From Lachnospiraceae bacterium (GTDB lineage Bacteria > Bacillota > Clostridia > Lachnospirales > Lachnospiraceae): a stretch of 64,000 nt of DNA. The stretch covers positions 21,575 through 85,574 of the forward strand of contig JAEERY010000087.1 of assembly GCA_016286035.1 (NCBI GenBank), written 5' to 3'. Position numbers and translations under genes: made by a program. Every line of letters starts with the position of its first letter. The stretch's first letter is position 1. Below the pieces are notes generated by a model. That model was given only the letters and a program-made list of their open reading frames with translations, was not told the DNA's origin and made no database searches. Below are positions 28,422 to 36,283 of this stretch, piece by piece.

Positions 28422-30332
28422 ATGGCTGAAAAGTTCAGACGCTGGGCGGGTTTTGATTCCCACAGCCAGTATGTGAGAAACTACATAGACCTATCCAATA
28501 TTAAGGCTGCCATGTGCATGTCATGCTTTGTCGTGTTCGTGGAAGTCTGGATGATCTTAAGGACCTTTGCCATAATCCTGTTCGGCATAGAAAACAGGAG
28601 TCAGGAATGGATAAGGACACATATGTGTCTCTATGTCGTTATGCTTATTGTCGCGATAACGATGTTTGTATTTTCGGTGCGTTATCTTCGCGTTAAAAAG
28701 TGTTCTCACAAGACGGTTATGCTCTGGATAAGCATCTACAGTCTGATCAGTGCAACATTCGGTATTTATGTATCATATCTGGATTATATCAAGAAAGAAC
28801 AGATATTAAGCTTTATCACAATGGTGCTCTTTGTTGAGTGCCTTATCGTATGGCGCCCTTATGTATCATGTATTATCCTTGCGGCATCGTTCAGTATATT
28901 CTATGCACTGTGTGCAAGTAGCGTACAGGCAACCGTTGCTACAAAGATAAATCTGTTCACCACATGGGTCGCTGCGATAATGATCTCTGTGAGCAATTAT
29001 AATCAGAGACTCAATGAAGCCCAAAAGGATCAGGGACTGGAGGATATCTCTACCCATGATGATCTTACGGGCATATCAAACATGAGATATTTCAGAAGAA
29101 GAGCGCAGTTCATGCTTCAGAATGCTTTTGAACATGGCAGGACTCTCACATTCATGTTCTTTGATATAGAGAACTTCAAGACCTACAATGAAAGATACGG
29201 CTTCATGAGAGGAAACGAACTCCTCTGCAGGATGGCTGTCGCTATAAAAGATGAGTTCTCTGTGGGAGAGACGGCAAGATTTTCCGATGATCACTTTGTG
29301 GCTCTTGTTGATGAAGAAGAGTATGAATTCGAAAAACATATAGATAATCTTAACAGTATCCTTAAGGAACTTGAAGGAGATACCTATTTAAGATTAAGAG
29401 TCGGCATATATCATACCGAAGGAATGAAAAAGGACGGTTCCGAACCTGAAGATATAAATCTTTTATGTGACAGGGCCAGATTTGCTGCAGGCAGCATCAA
29501 GCAGATGGCTGATGTGCCGTACTGCATTTATGATGAGAAGCTGCATGAACAGCAAAGAAGAAAACGCTATATCATAAGTCACCTCGACAGTGCAGTCGTA
29601 GACGGACATATACAGGTATATTATCAGCCGATTATAGATGCGAAGACCGGAAAGGTATACAGTCTGGAGGCACTGGCCAGATGGAACGATCCGGTATACG
29701 GACTTTTATCTCCCGGTGAGTTTATAGAGGCTCTTGAAGAGTTCAGGCTTATACATAAACTAGATAAATATGTAGTTGATCTTGTATGCGGAGATATAAG
29801 GGATGAGATCGAAAACGGAAAGCATCCCCTTCCTGTATCCGTCAATCTTTCAAGACTTGATTTTGAACTGTGCGATATAGCAAAGATTATAATAGATACA
29901 ACAAAGGGCCTTGATAAGAAATATCTCGTTATAGAAGTTACCGAGAGTGCCCTTACAAAGAATCAGTCACATCTTGGGGAAGCTGTTGCAAAGCTTAGGA
30001 GTGAAGGATTCAGTGTATGGCTTGATGATTTCGGAAGCGGTTATTCATCACTCAATGTACTTAAAGACTACAGCTTTGATCTATTAAAGATAGATATGCG
30101 TTTCCTTGAAGGCTTTGGTAAAAATGAGAATCTAAGGCCCATACTTGAAACGATAATAGAACTCTGCAGGGTGCTTAACATGAAGGCTCTTGCCGAGGGT
30201 GTCGAGACACAGCAGGAATATGATTTCCTAAAGAGCATAGGATGTGACAGAGTACAGGGTTATCTCTTCTCCAAACCTGTTACGAGAGTGGCTCTTAAGG
30301 AGATGTTTGACGAAGGCAGACTGCCTGTATAA
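28422..30332 (+). CDS. Cyclic-di-GMP phosphodiesterase: membrane GGDEF(degenerate)-EAL protein
   Basis: 636 residues. Five to six hydrophobic segments at about 30-190 form the membrane sensor. A GGDEF domain (about 205-365) starts with THDDLTGISNMRYF but its active loop reads SDDHF (288-292) instead of GGDEF, so cyclase activity is not expected. The EAL domain (about 380-636) is intact: EALAR with E416, VNLSRLDF, EVTESAL, LDDFGSGYSSL, LLKIDMRF and AEGVETQQEY. The protein should therefore break down c-di-GMP, with the degenerate domain perhaps binding GTP or c-di-GMP. The neighbouring exopolysaccharide aminotransferase makes a link to surface polysaccharide control plausible, but this is inference. 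Confidence 0.92.
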   Translation: MAEKFRRWAGFDSHSQYVRNYIDLSNIKAAMCMSCFVVFVEVWMILRTFAIILFGIENRSQEWIRTHMCLYVVMLIVAITMFVFSVRYLRVKKCSHKTVMLWISIYSLISATFGIYVSYLDYIKKEQILSFITMVLFVECLIVWRPYVSCIILAASFSIFYALCASSVQATVATKINLFTTWVAAIMISVSNYNQRLNEAQKDQGLEDISTHDDLTGISNMRYFRRRAQFMLQNAFEHGRTLTFMFFDIENFKTYNERYGFMRGNELLCRMAVAIKDEFSVGETARFSDDHFVALVDEEEYEFEKHIDNLNSILKELEGDTYLRLRVGIYHTEGMKKDGSEPEDINLLCDRARFAAGSIKQMADVPYCIYDEKLHEQQRRKRYIISHLDSAVVDGHIQVYYQPIIDAKTGKVYSLEALARWNDPVYGLLSPGEFIEALEEFRLIHKLDKYVVDLVCGDIRDEIENGKHPLPVSVNLSRLDFELCDIAKIIIDTTKGLDKKYLVIEVTESALTKNQSHLGEAVAKLRSEGFSVWLDDFGSGYSSLNVLKDYSFDLLKIDMRFLEGFGKNENLRPILETIIELCRVLNMKALAEGVETQQEYDFLKSIGCDRVQGYLFSKPVTRVALKEMFDEGRLPV

Positions 30333-30335
30333 AGT

Positions 30336-30364
30336 TTGACAATAAGCGTGTTAGGGCGTATAGT
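30336..30364 (+). promoter_or_regulatory. Promoter of the DegT-type aminotransferase gene
   Basis: TTGACA (30336-30341), exactly 17 bases, then TATAGT (30359-30364). It lies four bases after the EAL gene stop, so the aminotransferase is transcribed independently. Leader about 50 bases. Confidence 0.8.
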
Positions 30365-30376
30365 CATGACACGCTT
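30344..30376 (+). promoter_or_regulatory. Inverted repeat around the -10: possible operator
   Basis: AAGCGTGT (30344-30351) and ACACGCTT (30369-30376) are perfect eight-base inverted arms that enclose the -10 hexamer. In RNA, the downstream arm can also pair with the AAAGCGT at about 30386 to make a leader hairpin. Either could regulate the gene. Confidence 0.5.
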
Positions 30377-30422
30377 TCGCTTGCAAAAAGCGTAAATATA
30401 AAAGTATGAGAAGGTAGGAAAG

Positions 30423-31709
30423 ATGGCTTTTATTAAAAAGGGACAGATCGAAAAGATCGATAAGAAGGTTTTCCTTGCAACCGCTACGATGCACGGAGAG
30501 GAACTCAAATACATACAGGAGGCATATGACACCAACTGGATGACGACGGTCGGAAAGAACATAGATGAGTCGGAAGCCATGATATGTGCTAAAGTCGGCT
30601 GTGATTATGCTGTTGGTCTTGCAAGCGGTACATCTGCTCTGCATATGGCTGTAAAACTCGCAGGGATTGATCTTTACGGTCAGCCAGATGTGGGACACGG
30701 CGCTATAGAAGGCAAGAGAGTATTCTGTACGGATATGACTTTTGATGCAACAGTCAATCCGATCGTTTATGAAGGCGGCATACCTGTTTTCATAGATACG
30801 GAATATGACACCTGGAACATGGATCCTGTAGCACTTGAAAAAGCTTTTGAGATATATCCCGAAGTAAAGCTTGTAATGTTAGCCAATCTTTACGGTACGC
30901 CTGCAAAGCTTTCAGAGATCAAAAAGATATGTGATGATCATGGTGCAATCCTTATAGAGGATGCTGCCGAATCACTGGGTGCTTCATATAAGGGGAAGCA
31001 GACAGGAACATTTGGAAAGTACAACTGTATCAGTTTTAACGGAAACAAGATAATAACAGGTTCATCCGGCGGTATGCTCTTAACAGACAGTAAAGCGGCT
31101 GCTGAAAAGGTAAGAAAGTGGTCAACACAGGCTCGTGAGGCAGCTCCATGGTACCAGCATGAGGAGCTGGGATACAACTATCGCATGAGCAATGTGATAG
31201 CAGGTGTCATAAGAGGACAGATCCCTTACCTTGAAGAGCATATAGCTCTTAAAAAGGCTATTTATGAAAGATATAAGGAAGGATTAAAGGGTCTTCCCGT
31301 ATCAATGAATCCTTATGATGAAGCAAACAGTGAACCCAACTTCTGGTTAAGCTGTCTTATAGTTGATAAAGATGCGATGTGCAGACAGGTAAGAAATGAC
31401 AGGGAAGCTCTTTACATTCCTGAGAGCAATAAGTCATGCCCTACAGAGATCCTTGAAGCTATCTTTAGTGTAAATGCTGAAGGACGTCCCATCTGGAAAC
31501 CGATGCATATGCAGCCGATCTACAGGATGAATGCGTTTGTGACTAAAAACGGAAACGGAAGAGCAATGACGAACGCTTACATAGCAGGTGAAGCGACTGA
31601 TGTCGGTGCGGATATATTTGACAGAGGCTTATGCCTTCCTTCCGATAACAAGATGACGATACAGCAGCAGGAAGTTGTAATAGAAACAATAAGAGCCTGC
31701 TTTGAATAG
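30423..31709 (+). CDS. DegT/DnrJ/EryC1/StrS-family PLP-dependent sugar aminotransferase
   Basis: 428-residue fold-type I PLP enzyme. The cofactor lysine is K209 in ISFNGNKIITGSSGG; the cofactor ring is held by the family motif LIEDAAESLGASYKGKQTG, and the N-terminal half carries the usual GLASGTSALHMA. Such enzymes transaminate keto groups of nucleotide-activated 4-keto (or 3-keto) hexoses, giving amino sugars for surface polysaccharides or glycoproteins (closest in style to bacillosamine aminotransferases). It is a single-gene transcript with its own promoter at 30336 and a terminator at 31749. Its natural partners (nucleotide-sugar dehydratase, acetyltransferase) are not in this window. Confidence 0.88.
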   Translation: MAFIKKGQIEKIDKKVFLATATMHGEELKYIQEAYDTNWMTTVGKNIDESEAMICAKVGCDYAVGLASGTSALHMAVKLAGIDLYGQPDVGHGAIEGKRVFCTDMTFDATVNPIVYEGGIPVFIDTEYDTWNMDPVALEKAFEIYPEVKLVMLANLYGTPAKLSEIKKICDDHGAILIEDAAESLGASYKGKQTGTFGKYNCISFNGNKIITGSSGGMLLTDSKAAAEKVRKWSTQAREAAPWYQHEELGYNYRMSNVIAGVIRGQIPYLEEHIALKKAIYERYKEGLKGLPVSMNPYDEANSEPNFWLSCLIVDKDAMCRQVRNDREALYIPESNKSCPTEILEAIFSVNAEGRPIWKPMHMQPIYRMNAFVTKNGNGRAMTNAYIAGEATDVGADIFDRGLCLPSDNKMTIQQQEVVIETIRACFE

Positions 31710-31748
31710 CGTGTGGATTAAATGATTTACACATTGTAGATAATTTTT

Positions 31749-31780
31749 AAGCATTCTGGTTGATACAGGGTGCTTTTTCT
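31749..31780 (+). terminator. Intrinsic terminator of the aminotransferase gene
   Basis: AAGCATTCTG (31749-31758) and CAGGGTGCTT (31766-31775), seven-base loop, then TTT. Both arms are identical to those of the terminator at 23347 although the loops differ. Confidence 0.8.
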
Positions 31781-31990
31781 TTGGCTTAGAAATAATTAAA
31801 GTAAAATAATTTAAGTAGGTAGCAAAAAAGCGAAAATGTCGGTATATATGAAAAAAGAAAGGTGAGTATAATCAAAAAAGGGCAGCCGAATTATATTGTG
31901 CATAGTCAAAGATTATACAAGTTTGAAATATGCGCATAGTCATAATGACATGACGAAAAGCGCGATTGTGGCCATCATGGAAAATATAAG

Positions 31991-32160
31991 ATGTATCCTA
32001 TAGAAGTTAAGTAGGGAAAAAGTATACTACAACTTCATTAAACGGATTTATGGAAAAATACAAATCAAGAATTGGTGAGAGTTATATTATTCATCCGAGG
32101 AATTTGATTATAAAAGATAATATAGTGTGCATACCGGCATATATGACGTTTTGCTTATAA
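31991..32160 (+). pseudogene. Remnant of a DUF4143-type AAA+ ATPase (C-terminal end)
   Basis: Translation gives MYPIEVK, then after a one-base deletion at about 32012 the frame continues GKKYTTTSLNGF and MEKYKSRIGESYIIHPRNL, ending IPAYMTFCL at the TAA 32158-32160. Restoring one base gives PIEVKSGKK, the conserved PIEVKSG element of DUF4143 proteins, whose C-termini commonly read YIIHP..L...DGI.YIP.YM. Only the last 55 or so residues remain. These predicted ATPases are frequent in accessory regions of gut and rumen bacteria. Match is from pattern memory, not alignment. Confidence 0.6.
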
Positions 32161-32185
32161 TATATAGAAACAAGTTTGGAATACT

Positions 32186-32270
32186 GACTATGGAACCACG
32201 CTTAAATGTTTATACTCACGTAAATTCTGAGGATGCAAAGGCATAGATCAAAAAGCTGAATGATGTGTGA
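32186..32270 (+). pseudogene. Possible remnant of a tyrosine recombinase (integrase) C-terminus
   Basis: Reads DYGTTL, then after one extra base NVYTHVNSEDAKA, stop, IKKLNDV. The pattern TTLNVYTHV resembles the extreme C-terminus of phage/transposon tyrosine recombinases, where the Tyr in DVYTH or NIYTH is the DNA nucleophile. One frameshift and one internal stop. Short, so moderately supported only. Confidence 0.4.
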
Positions 32271-32314
32271 AATTTAAAAGGTATCTACGTCCTGATAAAG
32301 CAGGGAAAAACGAT

Positions 32315-32359
32315 ATGATTAAGATATTATTTGTATGCCACGGCAATAAGCTGAAATAG
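32315..32359 (+). pseudogene. Possible truncated low-molecular-weight protein-tyrosine phosphatase start
   Basis: After AGGG, ATG opens MIKILFVCHGNKLK and stops. MIKILFVCHGN is how LMW-PTP enzymes begin, but the catalytic loop continuation ICRSP is missing, so this is a broken stub. Very short; coincidence is possible. Confidence 0.35.
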
Positions 32360-32452
32360 CTTATACCATTTATAAGACTTCTGTGATATACTATTTTCTG
32401 ATGATGTAATCGGGCACGAAGCCTAAACAAGAATGAATTGGAGAAAGAAAAT

Positions 32453-33451
32453 ATGAAACAGAGAACACCACTTGTAAGCCACATTTTTACAGCTGACCCT
32501 TCGGCTCATGTGTTTAACGATAAGATATATGTATATCCGTCACATGATATCGCTCATGAAGGCGAGGATGATGATGACGGCGGCGAATACCAGATGGAAG
32601 ATTATCATGTGCTCTCACTTGATGATCTTGATGCTGATTGCGTAGATAACGGAGAGGCCCTTCACATGAAGGATGTTCCGTGGGTGAGCAAGCAGATGTG
32701 GGCACCCGATGCAGCTTTTAAGGATGGAAAGTATTATCTGTATTTCCCGGCAAGAGACAAGGAAGGAATCTTCCGTGTAGGTGTTGCCATCGGAGACAGC
32801 CCGGTAGGACCTTTTAAGGCTGAACCTGAAGCAATTAAAGGCAGTATGAGTATCGATCCCGCAGTATTTGAAGACGAGGACGGAAAGTTCTATATGTATA
32901 ACGGCGGTCTCTGGGGAGGCCAGCTTGAGAAGTGGCAGACAGGATCGTTTGTTGCAGGCGATCCCGGTATGATACCCGGCGCAGACGGACCCAAGGGTGA
33001 TGAAGCGGCACTCGGTCCCTTCGTTGCAGAACTTTCTGATGATATGAAGTCTTTCAAGGAAGCACCGAAGATGGTACAGATCCTTGATGAGAACGGTGAT
33101 CCCATTAAGGCATCTGACGAGGACAGAAGATACTTTGAAGGCCCTTGGATGCATAAATACAACGGTCTATATTATCTTTCATACTCAACAGGTACTACTC
33201 ACTACCTTGTATATGCTACGGGAACAGATCCCATGGGACCTTTCACATACAGAGGAAGACTGATGGAGCCTGTACTTGGATGGACAACACATCATTCGAT
33301 CATCGAGTATCATGGCAAATGGTATCTGTTCTATCATGACTGTGAGCTTTCAAACGGTATAAACCATCGCAGAAATGTTAAGTATACAGAGATCGAGTAC
33401 AATGAGGATGGTACCATAAAGACCATATTCCCGTATGATCATATCAAATAG
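32453..33451 (+). CDS. Glycoside hydrolase family 43 (beta-xylosidase/arabinofuranosidase-like), cytoplasmic
   Basis: 332 residues from ATG 32453 (GGAG nine bases upstream; in-frame TTG 32438 rejected). Single five-bladed propeller domain with the inverting GH43 triad: D15 in TADPSAHV (base), D135 in MSIDPAVFED (pKa modulator) and E229 in YFEGPW (acid). No signal peptide or carbohydrate-binding module, so it probably acts on imported xylan or arabinoxylan oligosaccharides in the cytoplasm. It stands alone between the gene graveyard and a terminator at 33472. Exact specificity cannot be read from sequence. Confidence 0.9.
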   Translation: MKQRTPLVSHIFTADPSAHVFNDKIYVYPSHDIAHEGEDDDDGGEYQMEDYHVLSLDDLDADCVDNGEALHMKDVPWVSKQMWAPDAAFKDGKYYLYFPARDKEGIFRVGVAIGDSPVGPFKAEPEAIKGSMSIDPAVFEDEDGKFYMYNGGLWGGQLEKWQTGSFVAGDPGMIPGADGPKGDEAALGPFVAELSDDMKSFKEAPKMVQILDENGDPIKASDEDRRYFEGPWMHKYNGLYYLSYSTGTTHYLVYATGTDPMGPFTYRGRLMEPVLGWTTHHSIIEYHGKWYLFYHDCELSNGINHRRNVKYTEIEYNEDGTIKTIFPYDHIK

Positions 33452-33471
33452 AGCATATAGTGATTAATATC

Positions 33472-33499
33472 AGGCGCTTCGGTAACGGGGCGCCTTTTG
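33472..33499 (+). terminator. Intrinsic terminator of the GH43 gene
   Basis: AGGCGCTTCG (33472-33481) pairs with CGGGGCGCCT (33486-33495) around GTAA, with two U-G pairs, followed by TTTG. Confidence 0.85.
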
Positions 33500-33619
33500 T
33501 CATCTTACATAACATTATATGGATATAAACCCTCGATTTGTGTGTTATTAACAATTGTTTATAACGTTTTTTGGTGTATTATAATAATATATTAGGCAAA
33601 TTATATCTATATACATGTG

Positions 33620-33649
33620 TTGACAGTACATATGGTAGAAGTATATAAT
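33620..33649 (+). promoter_or_regulatory. Promoter of the Ala/Glu-rich envelope protein gene
   Basis: TTGACA (33620-33625), 18 bases, TATAAT (33644-33649). Both hexamers are perfect. The leader to the start codon is about 90-105 bases and AT-rich. Confidence 0.8.
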
Positions 33650-33748
33650 TATATGGATATATTTTGTGGTTAACATAATCAGTCCTTAAAAACGTGTTTA
33701 CGTAAACTGATATATATGTTATAAGTAATCAGTTTGAAGGATGAGTTG

Positions 33749-34690
33749 ATGAGAGGTGGGATTATGCCAAGAAACAATATTCTTATAATTTCCCTTATTT
33801 CAATCAACATTATATTGGTCATGATCTGCGGATTCTTCTATATAAAGAAGGACAGATCCGAACCCAAGATTGCATTTGCAGCCGATGATACCGTATATAC
33901 GGTAGGCATGGATACAAATGATCTTTTAACAGGCATGACAGCTGTGGATAATAAAGACGGTGACATTTCCGACAGAATAGTTATCGAGAAGATTCTCGAA
34001 AACAAGGATAAGAATGTTGCGGTTGTTTATTATGCTGTCTGCGATTATGACGGAAACGTTGCCAAGGCAAGCCGTGAGTTCCCGGCAAGATTTGATCTTT
34101 TAGCAAGCGCGCAGGTAAGCGATTCCACAAATTCTGCCGATACAGAAAGCGATGAAGAACAGCAGGATGCGGAAGCACTTGCAGCAGAAGAAGCGGCAAA
34201 AGCTGAGGAAGAAGCACGCTTAGCCGAAGAAGAAGCTCAAAGAGCGGCCGAAGAAGCAGCCAAAGCCGAAGAAGAGGCGAGACTCGCAGAAGAAGCAGCC
34301 AAAGCTGAAGAAGAGGCAAAGAAAGCCGAGGAAGAAGCGAAGAAAGCTGAAGAGGAAGCTAAAAAGACGGATGCTGATAAGAAGGCTGAGGAAGAAAGAA
34401 AAGCTGCTGAAGCAGCAGCGGCAGAAGCTTCAAAGAAATCCGCAGGCTCTCCTTATATAGAACTTAAGTATACGGAATGCAAGGTGCCGATCGGTGGTGG
34501 AGTTCCTTGGGCTGATGCGATTAAGACTTTGAAAGATGACAAGGACGGCTACGAAGCGCTGTTCAGAAATCTGATCGCTTCAAAGTTTGATAACAGCAAA
34601 GTCGGAGATGCAAAGGTCACTCTTTATACTACGGATTCGGATAAGAATAAATCAAACACGGTAACAATGACTGTGCATGTAGTTCAGTAA
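33749..34690 (+). CDS. Envelope-anchored protein: Ig-like domain plus Ala/Glu/Lys helical rod
   Basis: About 313 residues. Two starts are possible: ATG 33749 (GAAGGA eight bases upstream) and ATG 33764 (GAGGTGG five bases upstream). One hydrophobic segment (LIISLISINIILVMICGFFYI) anchors the protein, with the rest outside. An Ig-like, DUF5011-type domain (VDNKDGDISDRIV) is followed by a rod of about 85 residues made of seven-residue Ala/Glu/Lys units (KAEEEAK), like TolA or single-alpha-helix linkers, and a distal 85-residue beta-rich domain. A structural or spacer role at the cell surface is likely; no enzyme motif is seen. Confidence 0.75.
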   Translation: MRGGIMPRNNILIISLISINIILVMICGFFYIKKDRSEPKIAFAADDTVYTVGMDTNDLLTGMTAVDNKDGDISDRIVIEKILENKDKNVAVVYYAVCDYDGNVAKASREFPARFDLLASAQVSDSTNSADTESDEEQQDAEALAAEEAAKAEEEARLAEEEAQRAAEEAAKAEEEARLAEEAAKAEEEAKKAEEEAKKAEEEAKKTDADKKAEEERKAAEAAAAEASKKSAGSPYIELKYTECKVPIGGGVPWADAIKTLKDDKDGYEALFRNLIASKFDNSKVGDAKVTLYTTDSDKNKSNTVTMTVHVVQ

Positions 34691-34767
34691 ATATTTGGTA
34701 TCAACGCATTTGCGATGATATATATTACGCTTCACAGACTACGAAAGGAGGAAAAAAACAAAACCAG

Positions 34768-35316
34768 ATGAAAAAGTTTTTAGCACTAGTTTTAGTAGGC
34801 GTATTAACAGTTGGTACAGCAGTTATGGCTGCAGATTCACCCTCTGCAAGCGCAGTAGCTTCAAATAACAGCAGTTCTTCATCTAGCAACTCTGCTTTAG
34901 AGCAGGTAGCTAAGGAGGATGGTATGTCTGTTGAGGAAGAGCTCAACAATGCACTTGTGGATGCAGACGCAGGTATCGACAAGGCTGACGCTATTTCGGC
35001 AGGTGTTCCTCAGGGAACAATAATCAACGGTTCTAAGACAGCATTCTCTATCAGACTTAAGAGAGCTACCAAGGCTCAGGTTAACAATGGTAAGAATATC
35101 GCTGTTAAGGGTAAGAAGTTAAGAAGAGTTTTGATTCTTAAGAATAAGCCCGCAGGTAACGTAGTATTCAATGTTTACCTTCCTCAGGGTGCTGCAGGAG
35201 TTGTAGCATATCAGTACGTTAATGGTCAGGCATTCCAGGTTACAACAGCTCAGATCTCTGACAACAAGATAAGCGTTGCAGTTACTACAGATGCTCCGAT
35301 CTATCTTTACAAGTAA
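34768..35316 (+). CDS. Small secreted protein of unknown function
   Basis: 182 residues with a clear Sec signal peptide (MKKFLALVLVGVLTVGTAVMAA, cleavage after Ala near 22), a Ser-rich linker (about 33-42) and a basic, beta-rich C-terminal domain (about 75-182). No anchor or cysteine. A perfect AAGGAGG lies at 34744-34750, but the distance to the ATG is unusually long (about 17 bases); no better start is available. It follows the envelope rod gene by 77 bases and may share its transcript. Family not recognised. Confidence 0.8.
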   Translation: MKKFLALVLVGVLTVGTAVMAADSPSASAVASNNSSSSSSNSALEQVAKEDGMSVEEELNNALVDADAGIDKADAISAGVPQGTIINGSKTAFSIRLKRATKAQVNNGKNIAVKGKKLRRVLILKNKPAGNVVFNVYLPQGAAGVVAYQYVNGQAFQVTTAQISDNKISVAVTTDAPIYLYK

Positions 35317-35358
35317 TCAGAGCAAACAAGATATATTTGTTTATCATGCATGATAAAG

Positions 35359-35395
35359 CTCACAAACTCTTGTGAGTAAGTATTTTGTTTTTTTT
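35359..35395 (+). terminator. Terminator after the small secreted protein
   Basis: CTCACAA (35359-35365) and TTGTGAG (35370-35376) form a seven-pair stem with ACTC loop, followed by a T-rich tract that includes eight consecutive T at about 35388-35395. Confidence 0.6.
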
Positions 35396-35419
35396 CGTGA
35401 AGCGTAACCCGTAAGGGAA

Positions 35420-35445
35420 AGCCCTCCTCTGTATAGGGGAGGGCT
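35420..35445 (+). terminator. Second strong hairpin before the exopolysaccharide operon
   Basis: AGCCCTCC and GGAGGGCT form a GC-rich eight-pair stem around a ten-base loop. The following sequence is ATTATAAAG rather than a T run, so it may insulate the promoter at 35487 rather than terminate efficiently alone. Confidence 0.5.
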
Positions 35446-35486
35446 ATTATAAAGTTTAGGCTTAAAACAATAAGATACGATATTTA

Positions 35487-35515
35487 TTGCGGTGTGTGTG
35501 TGTATGTAATATAAT
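35487..35515 (+). promoter_or_regulatory. Promoter of the exopolysaccharide operon
   Basis: TTGCGG (35487-35492), 17 bases containing a GTGTGTGTGTGT tract, then TATAAT (35510-35515). The leader is only about 14 bases, with GGGG before the ATG at 35536. The dinucleotide run in the spacer could change length by slippage and so alter promoter strength. Confidence 0.7.
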
Positions 35516-35535
35516 GCAATGGGGTAGTATATATT

Positions 35536-36264
35536 ATGGACAGAATTTTTGACATGCACAACCATATATTGTGGGGCGTGGATGACGGTTCTCAAGATAT
35601 TGAGATGACTCTGCGTATGTTAAGGATGGCCGAGAAGGACGGAATAACGGATATAATCCTGACACCTCACAATAAACCAAACAGAAGAAATCTGTATGCC
35701 ACCGAGATGGTGGAAATGATCGCAGATCTTAAAAAGAAGATCGCAGTAGAGGGTATCAGTATGAACCTGTACCCCGGAAATGAGATCTTCTACAGAATGG
35801 ATGTCTGTGAGAGACTTGAGATAGGAAAAGCAGCAACCATGGCAGGCTCAAGATATGTTCTCCTTGAATTCAATCCCATGGATGACTGGGAACATGTAAA
35901 ACGCGGAGCGGATGATCTTTTACAGGGAGGATACTTCCCGATAATAGCTCACGTTGAAAGATATGTTAATGTTATAAAAGACATAGACAGAGTGGGATAT
36001 TTGGTAGATAAGGGATGCTATATACAGATAAACTCCTCATCTGTCATGGGAGAGATAGGCTTTATCGTAAAGAAACAGTGCAAAAGCCTTTTAAAAGAAA
36101 ATCTTGTATCATTCATAGCGACCGATGCACATGAAGATATAAGACGTGTGCCGAAGTTAAATGAATGCGTCAGATACATAACAAAGAAATATGGGGAAGA
36201 AACTGCGGTAAGGATATTTGAGACTAATCCGCAGATGATCCTTGATGATAAAATCATAAGATAG
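35536..36264 (+). CDS. cpsB: CpsB/CapC-type protein-tyrosine phosphatase (PHP family)
   Basis: 242-residue manganese-dependent PHP-fold phosphatase that removes phosphate from the partner tyrosine kinase and so regulates capsule chain length and output. Metal motifs are visible: DMHNHILWGVDDG (6-18), TPHN (about 43-46), ELE-like YPGNEIFY, AHVERY (about 138-143) and TDAHEDIRRVP (about 196-206). First gene of the exopolysaccharide operon, directly behind its promoter, and followed in 19 bases by the co-polymerase gene, the standard CpsB-C-D order of Firmicutes. Confidence 0.92.
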   Translation: MDRIFDMHNHILWGVDDGSQDIEMTLRMLRMAEKDGITDIILTPHNKPNRRNLYATEMVEMIADLKKKIAVEGISMNLYPGNEIFYRMDVCERLEIGKAATMAGSRYVLLEFNPMDDWEHVKRGADDLLQGGYFPIIAHVERYVNVIKDIDRVGYLVDKGCYIQINSSSVMGEIGFIVKKQCKSLLKENLVSFIATDAHEDIRRVPKLNECVRYITKKYGEETAVRIFETNPQMILDDKIIR

Positions 36265-36283
36265 ATGAGGGAATTGGTGAGAC

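Larger units (their letters stand above)
31781..32452 (+). other. Gene graveyard between the aminotransferase and GH43 genes
   Basis: About 670 bases without an intact gene. Three short stretches read like the ends of known protein families with frameshifts or stops (listed separately at 31991, 32186 and 32315). The segment from about 31790 to 31985 gives no recognisable product. This is typical of decayed mobile or accessory DNA. Confidence 0.6.
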
